Origin: Bacillota bacterium
Lineage (GTDB): Bacteria; Bacillota; Sulfobacillia; Thermaerobacterales; RSA17
Length of the DNA stretch: 17,373 nt
Direction: 5' to 3'
NCBI GenBank assembly: GCA_017577485.1
Contig: PKRI01000040.1
Location: 1-17,373 of the forward strand
Part shown: one piece after another, positions 1 through 6,834 of the stretch
Numbering within the stretch: the first letter of the stretch is position 1
Layout: each line of letters begins with the position of its first letter
The notes under the pieces: model-generated
Told to the model about the DNA's origin: nothing
Seen by the model: only the letters and a program-made list of their open reading frames with translations
The model's database searches: none
Translations under genes and position numbers: made by a program

Positions 1-15
1 CTGGAACTGGGCCAT
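1..15 (-). CDS. 5' end of a leftward gene, product unknown (partial)
   Basis: On the minus strand an ATG at 15-13 opens a frame reading M-A-Q-F-Q to the left edge. It is preceded by a strong Shine-Dalgarno run (GGAGGAGGAG, complement of about 19-28), with the last GGAG four to five bases from the start. Only five codons are visible, so no function can be given. It lies head to head with the ankyrin ORF, only 54 bases apart, which leaves little room for two separate promoters. Confidence 0.5.
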
Positions 16-69
16 CGTATCTCCTCCTCCGGGTGTGTTGGTGGCTACCTCAACCCGTTCGGAGGGACG

Positions 70-312
70 GTGGCCTATCCTGTTTGCTCCCAGGCCACCT
101 CACTTTTACACAGCGTATCGGACGCTACTCAGGACGATCGGGGGAACAGCCCGTTGATGCTGGCCGCCGCCAACAATGATCCGCGTATTGCATCTTTACT
201 GCTTGAAGCCGGTGCAGATCCGTTTCTGCGGAATGCAGCCGGGGAAACTGCAGCGGATATTGCCGAGAACCTGGGCAATCAGGAAGTCCTTGCGGTGCTG
301 CCGCGTCGTTGA
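70..312 (+). CDS. small ankyrin-repeat protein
   Basis: This 80-residue ORF carries about one and a half ankyrin repeats. Residues about 24-55 read G-N-S-P-L-M-L-A-A, then A-S-L-L-L-E-A-G-A-D-P, and a second repeat starts at about residue 57 with G-E-T-A-A-D-I-A. Ankyrin repeats mediate protein-protein contacts; no partner or cellular role can be assigned. The GTG at 70 follows GGAGGG at 61-66, a short spacing. The frame has no stop back to base 1, so the true start could be further left or at the ATG at 157. Base composition is clearly less GC-rich than all neighbours, with codons such as ATT, TTA, CTT and GAT that are rare elsewhere in the window, suggesting recent acquisition or a relic. 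There is no signal peptide. Confidence 0.6.
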   Translation: MAYPVCSQATSLLHSVSDATQDDRGNSPLMLAAANNDPRIASLLLEAGADPFLRNAAGETAADIAENLGNQEVLAVLPRR

Positions 313-352
313 GCGGTTCCCTGAGGAATCTGGGACTGACCGTTTACCCGTC

Positions 353-381
353 TTGACGGCGGCGGAATCACCTCCCATACT
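353..381 (+). promoter_or_regulatory. predicted sigma-70/SigA-type promoter for the sulfur operon
   Basis: A TTGACG -35 element (353-358, five of six matches) and a CATACT -10 element (376-381, four of six matches) are separated by exactly 17 bases. Transcription would start at about 388, some 24 bases before helix P1 of the riboswitch, the expected arrangement. No other promoter of similar quality was noticed between 313 and 411. Confidence 0.6.
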
Positions 382-411
382 TGGTTCTTGAATCACAACT
401 GAATCAACATG

Positions 412-552
412 CCTTTCATCGAGAGCGACCGAGGGACGGGCCCAATGACGTCGCGGCAACCGCCGGTCCGTGAGGCTGGGCCGGAATGGTGCCAACTCCC
501 GCGGGTCTCCCGCCGGCCGAAAGGTCGAGGGAAGACGCCGAGAGATGAGAGG
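412..552 (+). promoter_or_regulatory. SAM-I (S-box) riboswitch aptamer
   Basis: The conserved S-box core is present: AGGGA (432-436), GGGCCC (438-443), ATGA (445-448), GGCAACC (455-461), GGTGCCAA (488-495) and AGAGATGAGAG (541-551). Helices can be drawn. P1 is 412-420 with 544-552 (nine pairs, one wobble). P2 is 425-429 with 450-454, next to the kink-turn sequences. P3 is 463-469 with 478-484. P4 can be extended as 502-508 with 533-540 (one bulge), capped by GGCC-GAAA-GGTC at 515-526. The family binds S-adenosylmethionine and stabilises P1. Residues 545-558 of the P1 3' side can instead pair with 574-587, with one A-C mismatch and one wobble, forming an antiterminator. Ligand binding should therefore favour the terminator, giving an OFF switch for the transporter-metY operon. 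Confidence 0.95.
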
Positions 553-572
553 AGACCGTACGCGTCGTCACT

Positions 573-612
573 GCGGCCTCTTCTCATTCGGGAGAAGAGG
601 CCGCTTCGTTTT
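573..612 (+). terminator. intrinsic terminator (expression platform of the SAM riboswitch)
   Basis: A perfect 13-bp hairpin, 573-585 with 592-604 and a six-base loop, is followed by TTCGTTTT. Its 5' arm overlaps the predicted antiterminator partner (574-587) of the riboswitch P1 strand, so the two structures are mutually exclusive. It sits 38 bases before the first structural gene, as expected for regulation by premature termination. Confidence 0.9.
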
Positions 613-650
613 GACGGCCGCACGGCCACCGGGAAAGGAGCGGATCCATC

Positions 651-1850
651 ATGCCGTACCGCTGCCGACGCCAATCCCCGGGGAGGACCCTGGTGAGCAT
701 GGGCTCGATGCCCGCGAAGCCCGGGGTACCCATGATGGCGAGGATGCGGGTGATGCCCGGCATGCCCGCCCTGCAGGCAAGGCCGGTGATGCGCCGAATG
801 CGGCCGGTCTTCATGCCCGCCCTCCTGCTGGTGCTGCTGGCGTTGATCCTGGCCTCCTGCGGGGGCTCGTCCCCGCCCGCCGGGGGCGCCGCCGCCGGCA
901 CCGGTCAGAACGCGGCCGGGAGCGGCGAAGCCCTGCCCGAGGTCGTCCGCCTCGACTACGCCTACTACTCCCCCATCAGCCTGGTCCTGCGGGAACTGGG
1001 CTGGATGGAAGAAGCGTTCGCCCGGGACGGCGTCGAGGTCGAATGGGTGCTGAGCCTGGGCAGCAACAAGGCCAACGAGCACCTGGCCAGCCACACGGTG
1101 GACTTCGCCTCGACGGCGGGCAGCGCCGCCCTCATGGCCCGCGCCAACGGCGTGCCGCTGCAGACGGTCTTCATCTACGGCCAGCCGGAATGGACGGCGC
1201 TGGTAGCGGCCGCGGGGTCCGACATCGACGAGGTAGCTGACCTGCGCGGGCGGCGCATCGCCGCCACCCGCGGCACCGACCCCTACTTCTTCCTGCTGCG
1301 CTCCCTGGACGCCGCCGGCCTCAGCCAGGATGACGTGGAGATCGTCCACCTGCAGCACCCCGACGGCATGACCGCCCTGACCGCCGGGCAGGTGGACGCC
1401 TGGGCGGGGCTCGATCCCCACATGGCCCAGGCCGAACTGGACGCCGGGGCGCGCCTGTTCTACCGGCGCCATGCGTGGAATACCTACGGGTTCCTGAATG
1501 TGCTGGAATCCTACGCCCAGCAGTATCCCCACGTGGTTGAGCGCGTGCTGCGGGTCTACGAGCGCGGCCGCCGCTGGGTGCTGGAGCATCCCGAGGACAC
1601 CATCCGCATCCTCAGCGAGGCCTCGGGGGTGACCCCCGAGGTGGCCCGGCGGGTGCTGGAGGAGCGCTATGCTTTCCCCTCGCCGGTCCCGGGTGAGGAG
1701 CAGGAGGAAGCGCTGCGCGGCATCCTGTCCATCCTGCGCAAGGAGGAACTGGTGCCCGCCGACGTGGACCTGGAGGAGACCCTGGCCGGCCTGCTGGAGC
1801 CGTCCTTCGCGCAGCGCGCCCTCCAGGACCTGGAGGCTGAGGCGCAGTGA
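651..1850 (+). CDS. ABC transporter substrate-binding lipoprotein, SsuA/NMT1-like (sulfur compound uptake predicted)
   Basis: The product is an extracellular solute-binding lipoprotein of the sulfonate/nitrate/taurine (NMT1/SsuA-like) type. A hydrophobic segment ends in the lipobox L-I-L-A-S-C with Cys70 as lipidation site, followed by a Gly/Ser/Pro linker. The mature domain opens V-V-R-L-D-Y-A-Y-Y-S-P, then shows L-R-G-R-R-I-A-A-T-R-G-T and G-Q-V-D-A-W-A-G-L-D-P, typical of this fold. It would deliver substrate to the permease and ATPase encoded next. The start is uncertain. ATG 651 has AAAGGAG ten bases upstream; GTG 693 has GGGGAGG (680-686) six bases upstream; ATG 789 would give a normal 23-residue signal peptide but has only AAGG. 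Control by a SAM riboswitch points to a sulfur substrate (sulfonate, methionine or a precursor); the exact ligand cannot be read from sequence. Confidence 0.88.
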   Translation: MPYRCRRQSPGRTLVSMGSMPAKPGVPMMARMRVMPGMPALQARPVMRRMRPVFMPALLLVLLALILASCGGSSPPAGGAAAGTGQNAAGSGEALPEVVRLDYAYYSPISLVLRELGWMEEAFARDGVEVEWVLSLGSNKANEHLASHTVDFASTAGSAALMARANGVPLQTVFIYGQPEWTALVAAAGSDIDEVADLRGRRIAATRGTDPYFFLLRSLDAAGLSQDDVEIVHLQHPDGMTALTAGQVDAWAGLDPHMAQAELDAGARLFYRRHAWNTYGFLNVLESYAQQYPHVVERVLRVYERGRRWVLEHPEDTIRILSEASGVTPEVARRVLEERYAFPSPVPGEEQEEALRGILSILRKEELVPADVDLEETLAGLLEPSFAQRALQDLEAEAQ

Positions 1851-2644
1851 GGCCGGACCGGCGAGCCGGAGGCACCCTGGCGCTCTCCCTGCTGCTCCCT
1901 GCGCTGGTGCTGGTGTTGTGGTGGCTGGCCGTGCGGCTCCGCTGGGTGGAGCCCTACCAGCTGCCGCCGCCCCGCCGGGTCCTGACCACGCTGGTCACCC
2001 TGGCCGCCGGCGGGGATCTGGCCAGGCACATCGGCGCCACGGTGGCGCGGCTCCTGGCGGGCTTCGCCCTGGGTGCGCTGCCTGGGGTGGTCCTGGGGGT
2101 GGCCGCCGGCCTGGTACCCGCCCTGCGCCGGGCCCTTGACCCCACCATCCAGGCGCTGCGGGCCATCCCCTCGCTGGCCTGGGTGCCGCTGTTCTTGCTC
2201 TGGTTCGGCATCGGCGACCGGGCGCGCATCCTGCTCATCGCCCTGGGCGCCTTCCTGCCCGTTTACCTCAACGTCGTTGCCGGCGTCGAGAACGTCGACC
2301 GGAAACTGGTGGAGGTGGGCCGGGTCCACGGGCTGGGCCCGGCCCGCCTGGCCTGGCGGGTGATCCTGCCGGGCGCGCTGCCGTCGGTGCTCACCGGCCT
2401 GAGGTCCGGCCTGAGCCTGGCCTGGATGTTCGTGGTGGCGGCGGAGTTGATCGCCTCCAGCGAGGGCCTGGGCTTCCTGCTGGTGGACGGGCAGTACACC
2501 GCCCGGCCGGACCAGGTGGTGGTCAGCCTGCTGGCCTTCGGCCTGCTGGGGCGCCTCAGCGACGGGATCCTGCACGGCGTGGAGCGCAGCCTGCTGCGCT
2601 GGCGCGACGCCCTGGCCACCAGCCCGGGCGGCGGGGAGGGTTGA
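1847..2644 (+). CDS. ABC transporter permease, SsuC-like
   Basis: The 265-residue integral membrane permease belongs to the binding-protein-dependent (BPD_transp_1) family. About six membrane segments are visible, the first at residues 11-30 (many Leu/Val/Trp). The coupling-helix (EAA) motif lies at about residues 153-172, reading V-E-V-G-R-V-H-G-L-G and ending A-W-R-V-I-L-P-G-A-L-P. The motif P-S-L-A-W-V-P-L-F-L-L-W-F-G-I-G (about 107-122) is typical of SsuC/TauC/NrtB permeases. It forms the membrane channel with the adjacent ATPase. The GTG start overlaps the previous stop as GTGA, implying translational coupling. Length is normal for the family. Confidence 0.92.
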   Translation: MRPDRRAGGTLALSLLLPALVLVLWWLAVRLRWVEPYQLPPPRRVLTTLVTLAAGGDLARHIGATVARLLAGFALGALPGVVLGVAAGLVPALRRALDPTIQALRAIPSLAWVPLFLLWFGIGDRARILLIALGAFLPVYLNVVAGVENVDRKLVEVGRVHGLGPARLAWRVILPGALPSVLTGLRSGLSLAWMFVVAAELIASSEGLGFLLVDGQYTARPDQVVVSLLAFGLLGRLSDGILHGVERSLLRWRDALATSPGGGEG

Positions 2645-2646
2645 GC

Positions 2647-3567
2647 GTGAGCCGACGGGAAGCGTGCCGGGGAGCGTGGGTGCGGGTCCGCGACCTGACC
2701 GTGCGCCTCGGAGGGCAGTGCATCCTGCAGGAGCTCAGTTGCGACGTGGAGCCGGGGCAGGTGGTGGCGCTGGTGGGGCCCAGCGGCACCGGCAAGAGCA
2801 CGCTGCTGCGGGCCCTGGCCGGCCTGGTGCCGGCCGCCGGCGGGCAGGTGGAACTGCGGGCCGCCGTCAGCGGCCGCCAGGCACGGGTGGCCGTCATGTT
2901 CCAGGAGCCGCGGCTGCTGCCCTGGCTGCGGGTGGCCGGCAACGTGGCCTTCGGCCTTACCGGCACCGCCCTGCCGGAGCCCGAGCGGGAGCGCCGCGTG
3001 CAGGAGGCGCTGGAGGCGGTGGGGCTGGCCGACCGGGCCCAGGCCTGGCCGCGGGAACTGTCGGGCGGCATGGCCCAGCGGGCCGCGCTGGCCCGGGCGC
3101 TGGTGCGCCGGCCGGACCTGCTGCTGCTGGACGAACCCTTCAGCGCCGTGGACGCGCTGACCCGCATGCACCTGCAGGACCACCTGCTGGCGGTGTGGGC
3201 CCGGCACGGTTTCAGCGCCGTGCTGGTCACCCACGACGTGGACGAGGCCGCGTACCTGGCCGACCGGATCTACGTGCTGGCCGGGTGCCCGGCGGCCGTC
3301 CGGCACCAGGTGACCGTGGACGTGCCCCGTCCCCGCGACCGCGGTGACCCGCGCCTGGCGGCGCTGCGGGCGCGGCTGCTGGCGCTGTTGGCCCAAGCCT
3401 ACGACCGGCCGGCGGCGTCGGCCGCGGCGCCGGTCGGGGAGGCGAGGCCCTCGAGCCGGATTGGCGATGATCGACATGATGACCACATCCCCGCCGGCGC
3501 CGCTGTGCCCCCCTTCGGAACGCGGGTCGGGCGCGCGGGCCGTGCGGTCAGGAGGGAATCCCTGTGA
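2647..3567 (+). CDS. ABC transporter ATP-binding protein, SsuB-like
   Basis: This ATPase energises the importer formed with the preceding permease. Numbered from the TTG at 2641, all nucleotide-binding motifs are intact: Walker A G-P-S-G-T-G-K-S-T (46-54), Q-loop M-F-Q-E-P-R-L-L-P-W (86-95), signature L-S-G-G-M (140-144), Walker B L-L-L-L-D-E-P (160-166) and the switch His198 in V-T-H-D-V-D-E-A. The P-R-L-L-P-W form is common in SsuB/TauB-type ATPases. GTG 2647 is preferred because GGGGAGGG (2633-2640) lies six bases upstream; TTG 2641, overlapping the permease stop as TTGA, is the alternative. The last roughly 50 residues form an Ala/Arg/Pro-rich tail beyond the ATPase fold, with no recognisable domain. 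Confidence 0.92.
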   Translation: MSRREACRGAWVRVRDLTVRLGGQCILQELSCDVEPGQVVALVGPSGTGKSTLLRALAGLVPAAGGQVELRAAVSGRQARVAVMFQEPRLLPWLRVAGNVAFGLTGTALPEPERERRVQEALEAVGLADRAQAWPRELSGGMAQRAALARALVRRPDLLLLDEPFSAVDALTRMHLQDHLLAVWARHGFSAVLVTHDVDEAAYLADRIYVLAGCPAAVRHQVTVDVPRPRDRGDPRLAALRARLLALLAQAYDRPAASAAAPVGEARPSSRIGDDRHDDHIPAGAAVPPFGTRVGRAGRAVRRESL

Positions 3568-5405
3568 GCGAGCCGCGGGATCCGTTCCGCCAGTACCAGA
3601 TCGAAACCCTGGCGGTCCACGCCGGGCAGGCGCCCGACCCCGCCACCGGCGCCCGGGCGGTGCCCATCTACCAGTCCACGTCCTTTGTGTTCCACAACAC
3701 CGACCACGCGGCGCAGCTGTTCAACCTGGACGAGCCGGGCAACATCTACACCCGCATCGGCAACCCGACCACCGAGGTCTTCGAGAAGCGCATGGCTTAC
3801 CTGGAGGGCGGCGTGGCGGCGGTGGCCACCGCCAGCGGGCAGGCGGCCACCACCCTGGCCGTCACCAACATCACCCGGGCCGGCGAGGAAGTGGTGGCCG
3901 CTACCAGCCTTTACGGCGGCACGGTCAACCTGTTCGCCAACACCCTGCCCGACCTGGGCATCAAGGTCCACTTCGTGGACCCGTCGGATCCCGACAACTT
4001 CCGACGGGCCATCAACGAGCGCACGCGCTGCATCTACGCGGAGATCATCGGCAACCCCAAGCTGGACGTGCTGGACATCGAGGCCGTGGCCAGCATCGCC
4101 CACGAGCACGGCATCCCGCTGATCGTGGACAACACCTTCGCCACGCCCTACCTGTGCCGGCCGCTGGAGTGGGGGGCCGACATCGTGGTCCACTCGGCCA
4201 CCAAGTGGATCGGCGGCCACGGCAACTCCATCGGCGGCGTCATCGTGGACGGCGGGCGCTTCGACTGGGGCAGCGGCAAGTTCCCCCGCCTGGTGGAGCC
4301 CGACCCCGGGTACCACGGCATCTCGTACTGGAACGACTTCGGCACCCTGGCCTACGTGACCAAGCTCCGCGTCCACCTGCTGCGGGACCTGGGCCCCTGC
4401 CTGAGCCCCTTCAACGCCTTCCTGCTGCTGCAGGGCCTGGAGACCCTGCACCTGCGCATGGAGCGCCACAGCCAGAACGCCCAGACCCTGGCCCAATGGC
4501 TGGCCCGGCACCCGGCCGTGGAGTGGGTGCGCTACCCGGGCCTGCCCGGCGACCCGTCCTATGAACTGGCGCAAAAGTACCTGCCGCGGGGCGCCGGCGG
4601 CATGGTCGTCTTCGGCATCCGCGGCGGGCTGGAGGCGGGCATGCGCCTGATCGACAACGTGGCGCTGTGGTCGCACCTGGCCAACGTGGGCGACGCCAAG
4701 TCGCTGATCATCCACCCGGCCACCACCACCCACCAGCAGTTGACGCCGGAGCAGCGGCTGGCCGCCGGCGTCACCGACGACCTGGTGCGGCTCTCGGTGG
4801 GCATCGAGGGCATTGACGACCTGAAGGCCGACCTGGACCGGGCGCTGGAGGCGGCCACGGGCCTGTCGGCGGGGGACGGGTCCGGCACGGCGGCCCGGGG
4901 CCGGCGCCTGGTGCTGAATTCCGAGGACGTCATCCGGCGGGTGTGCGCATCCAGCACGGTCCCCGTGGAGGATGACGGGGGCGCGGCTGGACAGGCGGGC
5001 CCGGCGGCCGCCCGCCCGCAGGTCATCGCGGTGGTGGGCCTGTCGACCAATCCCGGTCGTCCCAGTTACCGGGTGGCGCGCAAGCTGCAGCGCATGGGCT
5101 ACAGGATCGTGCCGGTCAACCCGCGGGGCGGCGAGATCCTGGGCGAGCCGGTGTATGCCCGGCTGGAGGACATCCCGGGCCCCGTTGACGTGGCCGTGGT
5201 CTTCCGCGCCCCGGAGCACGCGCCGGAAGTGGCCCGCAGCGCCGTGGCCAAGGGTGTGCGCGTACTCTGGCTGCAGGAAGGCGTGGTCAGCGAGGAGGCG
5301 GCCGCCGTCGCGGCGGGGGCCGGCCTGGACGTGGTCATGAACCGGTGCATTTACAAGGAAACGCAGCGGCTGCGCGGGCACATGGCCACCTTCCGGCCGG
5401 CGTGA
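3564..5405 (+). CDS. metY: O-acetylhomoserine sulfhydrylase fused to a C-terminal CoA-binding domain
   Basis: Residues 1-433 are a complete MetY of the Cys/Met-metabolism PLP enzyme family, which makes homocysteine from O-acetylhomoserine and sulfide. Visible landmarks are Y62-T-R64-I-G-N-P-T (phosphate contacts from the partner subunit), S91-G-Q, D189-N-T-F-A-T-P, and the PLP lysine K214 in H-S-A-T-K-W-I-G-G-H-G. After a low-complexity linker, residues about 450-605 match the YccU-type CoA_binding_2 domain: helix S-E-D-V-I-R-R-V, then I-A-V-V-G-L-S (488-494), G-Y-R-I-V-P-V-N-P (512-520) and V-V-M-N-R-C-I (590-596). A 20-odd-residue Ala/Gly/Pro insertion separates the helix from the first strand. 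The GTG start overlaps the ATPase stop as GTGA. MetY alone is about 430 residues, so the 613-residue length reflects fusion. A regulatory role for CoA or acyl-CoA is inference. Confidence 0.94.
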   Translation: MSEPRDPFRQYQIETLAVHAGQAPDPATGARAVPIYQSTSFVFHNTDHAAQLFNLDEPGNIYTRIGNPTTEVFEKRMAYLEGGVAAVATASGQAATTLAVTNITRAGEEVVAATSLYGGTVNLFANTLPDLGIKVHFVDPSDPDNFRRAINERTRCIYAEIIGNPKLDVLDIEAVASIAHEHGIPLIVDNTFATPYLCRPLEWGADIVVHSATKWIGGHGNSIGGVIVDGGRFDWGSGKFPRLVEPDPGYHGISYWNDFGTLAYVTKLRVHLLRDLGPCLSPFNAFLLLQGLETLHLRMERHSQNAQTLAQWLARHPAVEWVRYPGLPGDPSYELAQKYLPRGAGGMVVFGIRGGLEAGMRLIDNVALWSHLANVGDAKSLIIHPATTTHQQLTPEQRLAAGVTDDLVRLSVGIEGIDDLKADLDRALEAATGLSAGDGSGTAARGRRLVLNSEDVIRRVCASSTVPVEDDGGAAGQAGPAAARPQVIAVVGLSTNPGRPSYRVARKLQRMGYRIVPVNPRGGEILGEPVYARLEDIPGPVDVAVVFRAPEHAPEVARSAVAKGVRVLWLQEGVVSEEAAAVAAGAGLDVVMNRCIYKETQRLRGHMATFRPA

Positions 5406-5492
5406 ACGGCCGGGGCAATCCACCGGCTGCGGTACGCCTCGGCCCGTGCGCCGCGGCCCGCGCGGCCGCCCGCCGTCGCTCCGACCGGACCA

Positions 5493-5570
5493 TCACGTCC
5501 GGGCGGGAACCACTGCCGCCGCGTCGATCTCAACCAGGCACTCGGGCCTGCTCAGGACTCCGCGGCTCGG
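5493..5570 (-). pseudogene. possible remnant of a RidA (YjgF/UK114) gene C-terminus
   Basis: Between the convergent metY and MFS genes, a minus-strand frame ends at TGA 5495-5493 and reads V-L-S-R-P-E-C-L-V-E-I-D-A-A-A-V-V-P before the stop. This resembles the typical last strand of RidA-family enamine/imine deaminases (pattern R-P-x-x-L-V-E-I-E-A-x-A-V-V). Only about 20 residues can be seen; further upstream the same DNA is the 3' end of the MFS gene in another frame. If real, most of a ridA-like gene has been deleted and the MFS stop now lies in the scar. The match rests on a short motif recalled from the family, so chance is a serious alternative. Confidence 0.3.
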
Positions 5571-6745
5571 GGCGCGACTTCCGCCCGCGGGGGACGGGTT
5601 TCGGGCAGCCGCAGCAGGAACGGCACTCCCGCCAGCGGCAGCAGGGCCAGGGCCTGCAGCACCGCGCCCAACCCGACCCGCTCACCCAGGGCTCCCAGGG
5701 GGGTCACCACCACCCCGGCCAGGCCGTGGATGAAGCCGATGATGACGCTGGCGGCCAGGGCCGGCCGGTGGGGCATCAGTTCCTGGGCATAGACGACACC
5801 CGCGGCGGTGGTGGCCGACAGCGCCGCCGCCGCCAGCGCCAGGAACACCGGCGCCCAGGCCGGGGGCGCGGCCAGGAAGGCCAGCACCGGCAGCGGCGCG
5901 GCGATCTGGGTCAGCAGGGTCACGCGCCGGCGGCCGGCGCGGTCGGAAAGGTAGCCGAAGAGCAGGGTAGCCGCGGCCGAGGCGACCAGGTAGAGGGTCA
6001 GCATCAGGTTGCCGAGGGCGGCGCCTTCGGGCCGGCCCGCGTAATACAGCGGCAGGAACACCTGCAGGGCGGCACCCGCCTGGACCCTGGGGAACAGTCC
6101 CGAGGCCAGCAGCGCCAGGTTGACCGCCTGGGACCGGGCGACCCGGGGAGCGGGCTCGTCCGCGGGGTGCGCCCGGCGCACGGCTGCGGGCGCCGCCGCT
6201 TGCGGGTCCAGGCGGTGGGTCCCGGTGAGGACCACCGCCGCGGCCAGCAGGCCCAGCAGGCCCCCCAGCAGGCCCAGGCCCTCAGCGAAGGGGCCGTTCA
6301 TCAGGACGATGGCGATCACCGGCGCCAGGGCCACGCCGGCGGTACCGATGAAGGTGTGCATCGACTGGGCCAGGGCGGCCCGCTCGGGCGCCAGGGCCCG
6401 CACCAGGCTGGCCGACAGGGGGTGGAACAGCCCGCTGGCCGCCGCGGCCGCCGCCACCGCCGCCGCCAGGGCGGGGTACGTAGCCGCCAGGCCCAGGCCC
6501 GCGGTACCGGCGCCGCACAGGAGCAGCACCGCAGGCAGCACCCAGGGCCTCCGCACCACGTCGGCAACGTGGCCCAGCGCCGGCTGGGCGAGGCCCGACA
6601 CGATGCTCTGGATGGACACCAGGCTGGCCGCCAGGGGCACCGACAGCCCCCGCCCTTCCACCAGCAGCGGCAGCAGCGGGGGCAGCACGCTGAGGGCTGC
6701 GTCGTTCAGGAAATGGGCCGCAAAGAGCAGGAGCAGGTGCTGCAC
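5552..6745 (-). CDS. MFS transporter, Fsr (fosmidomycin-resistance)-like
   Basis: The 397-residue protein has about twelve hydrophobic segments with a long cytoplasmic loop near residues 176-205. Major-facilitator motif A is present twice: G-H-V-A-D-V-V-R-R (58-66) and G-Y-L-S-D-R-A-G-R-R-R (264-274). The N-terminal H-F-L-N-D (11-15), Q-P-A-L-G (54-58) and S-G-L-F-H-P (104-109) are characteristic of Fsr-like drug/metabolite exporters. The start chosen is GTG 6745, because it places the first membrane helix at the N-terminus; GGGAG lies about ten bases upstream. The frame stays open further upstream but there overlaps the EamA-like gene. It is the last gene of a leftward run; the substrate is unknown. 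Confidence 0.82.
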   Translation of the reverse strand: MQHLLLLFAAHFLNDAALSVLPPLLPLLVEGRGLSVPLAASLVSIQSIVSGLAQPALGHVADVVRRPWVLPAVLLLCGAGTAGLGLAATYPALAAAVAAAAAASGLFHPLSASLVRALAPERAALAQSMHTFIGTAGVALAPVIAIVLMNGPFAEGLGLLGGLLGLLAAAVVLTGTHRLDPQAAAPAAVRRAHPADEPAPRVARSQAVNLALLASGLFPRVQAGAALQVFLPLYYAGRPEGAALGNLMLTLYLVASAAATLLFGYLSDRAGRRRVTLLTQIAAPLPVLAFLAAPPAWAPVFLALAAAALSATTAAGVVYAQELMPHRPALAASVIIGFIHGLAGVVVTPLGALGERVGLGAVLQALALLPLAGVPFLLRLPETRPPRAEVAPRAAES

Positions 6746-6834
6746 GGGAAGGTCGCTCCCTGGTGGCGCGGGATCACAAACGGGGTGAGCAATTCGACTG
6801 CGGGGGAGGCTGTCCTGCTCGCCCGGGCCGGCAC

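Noticed and set aside
393..1589. 398-codon minus-strand open frame opposite the riboswitch and binding-protein gene
   Set aside because: It is rich in His, Gln, Gly and Arg as expected of antisense GC-rich coding DNA, has no domain motif or ribosome site, and runs across the riboswitch.
5393..5413. Hairpin CCGGCCG/CGGCCGG at the metY stop as a terminator
   Set aside because: The stem is good but no T-run follows; such GC hairpins are common by chance in this composition. The same applies to CCGGAC/GTCCGG at 5485-5502.
3399..5423. 674-codon minus-strand open frame opposite metY
   Set aside because: The strand carrying MetY and the CoA-binding motifs is clearly coding; the antisense frame is a low-complexity shadow.
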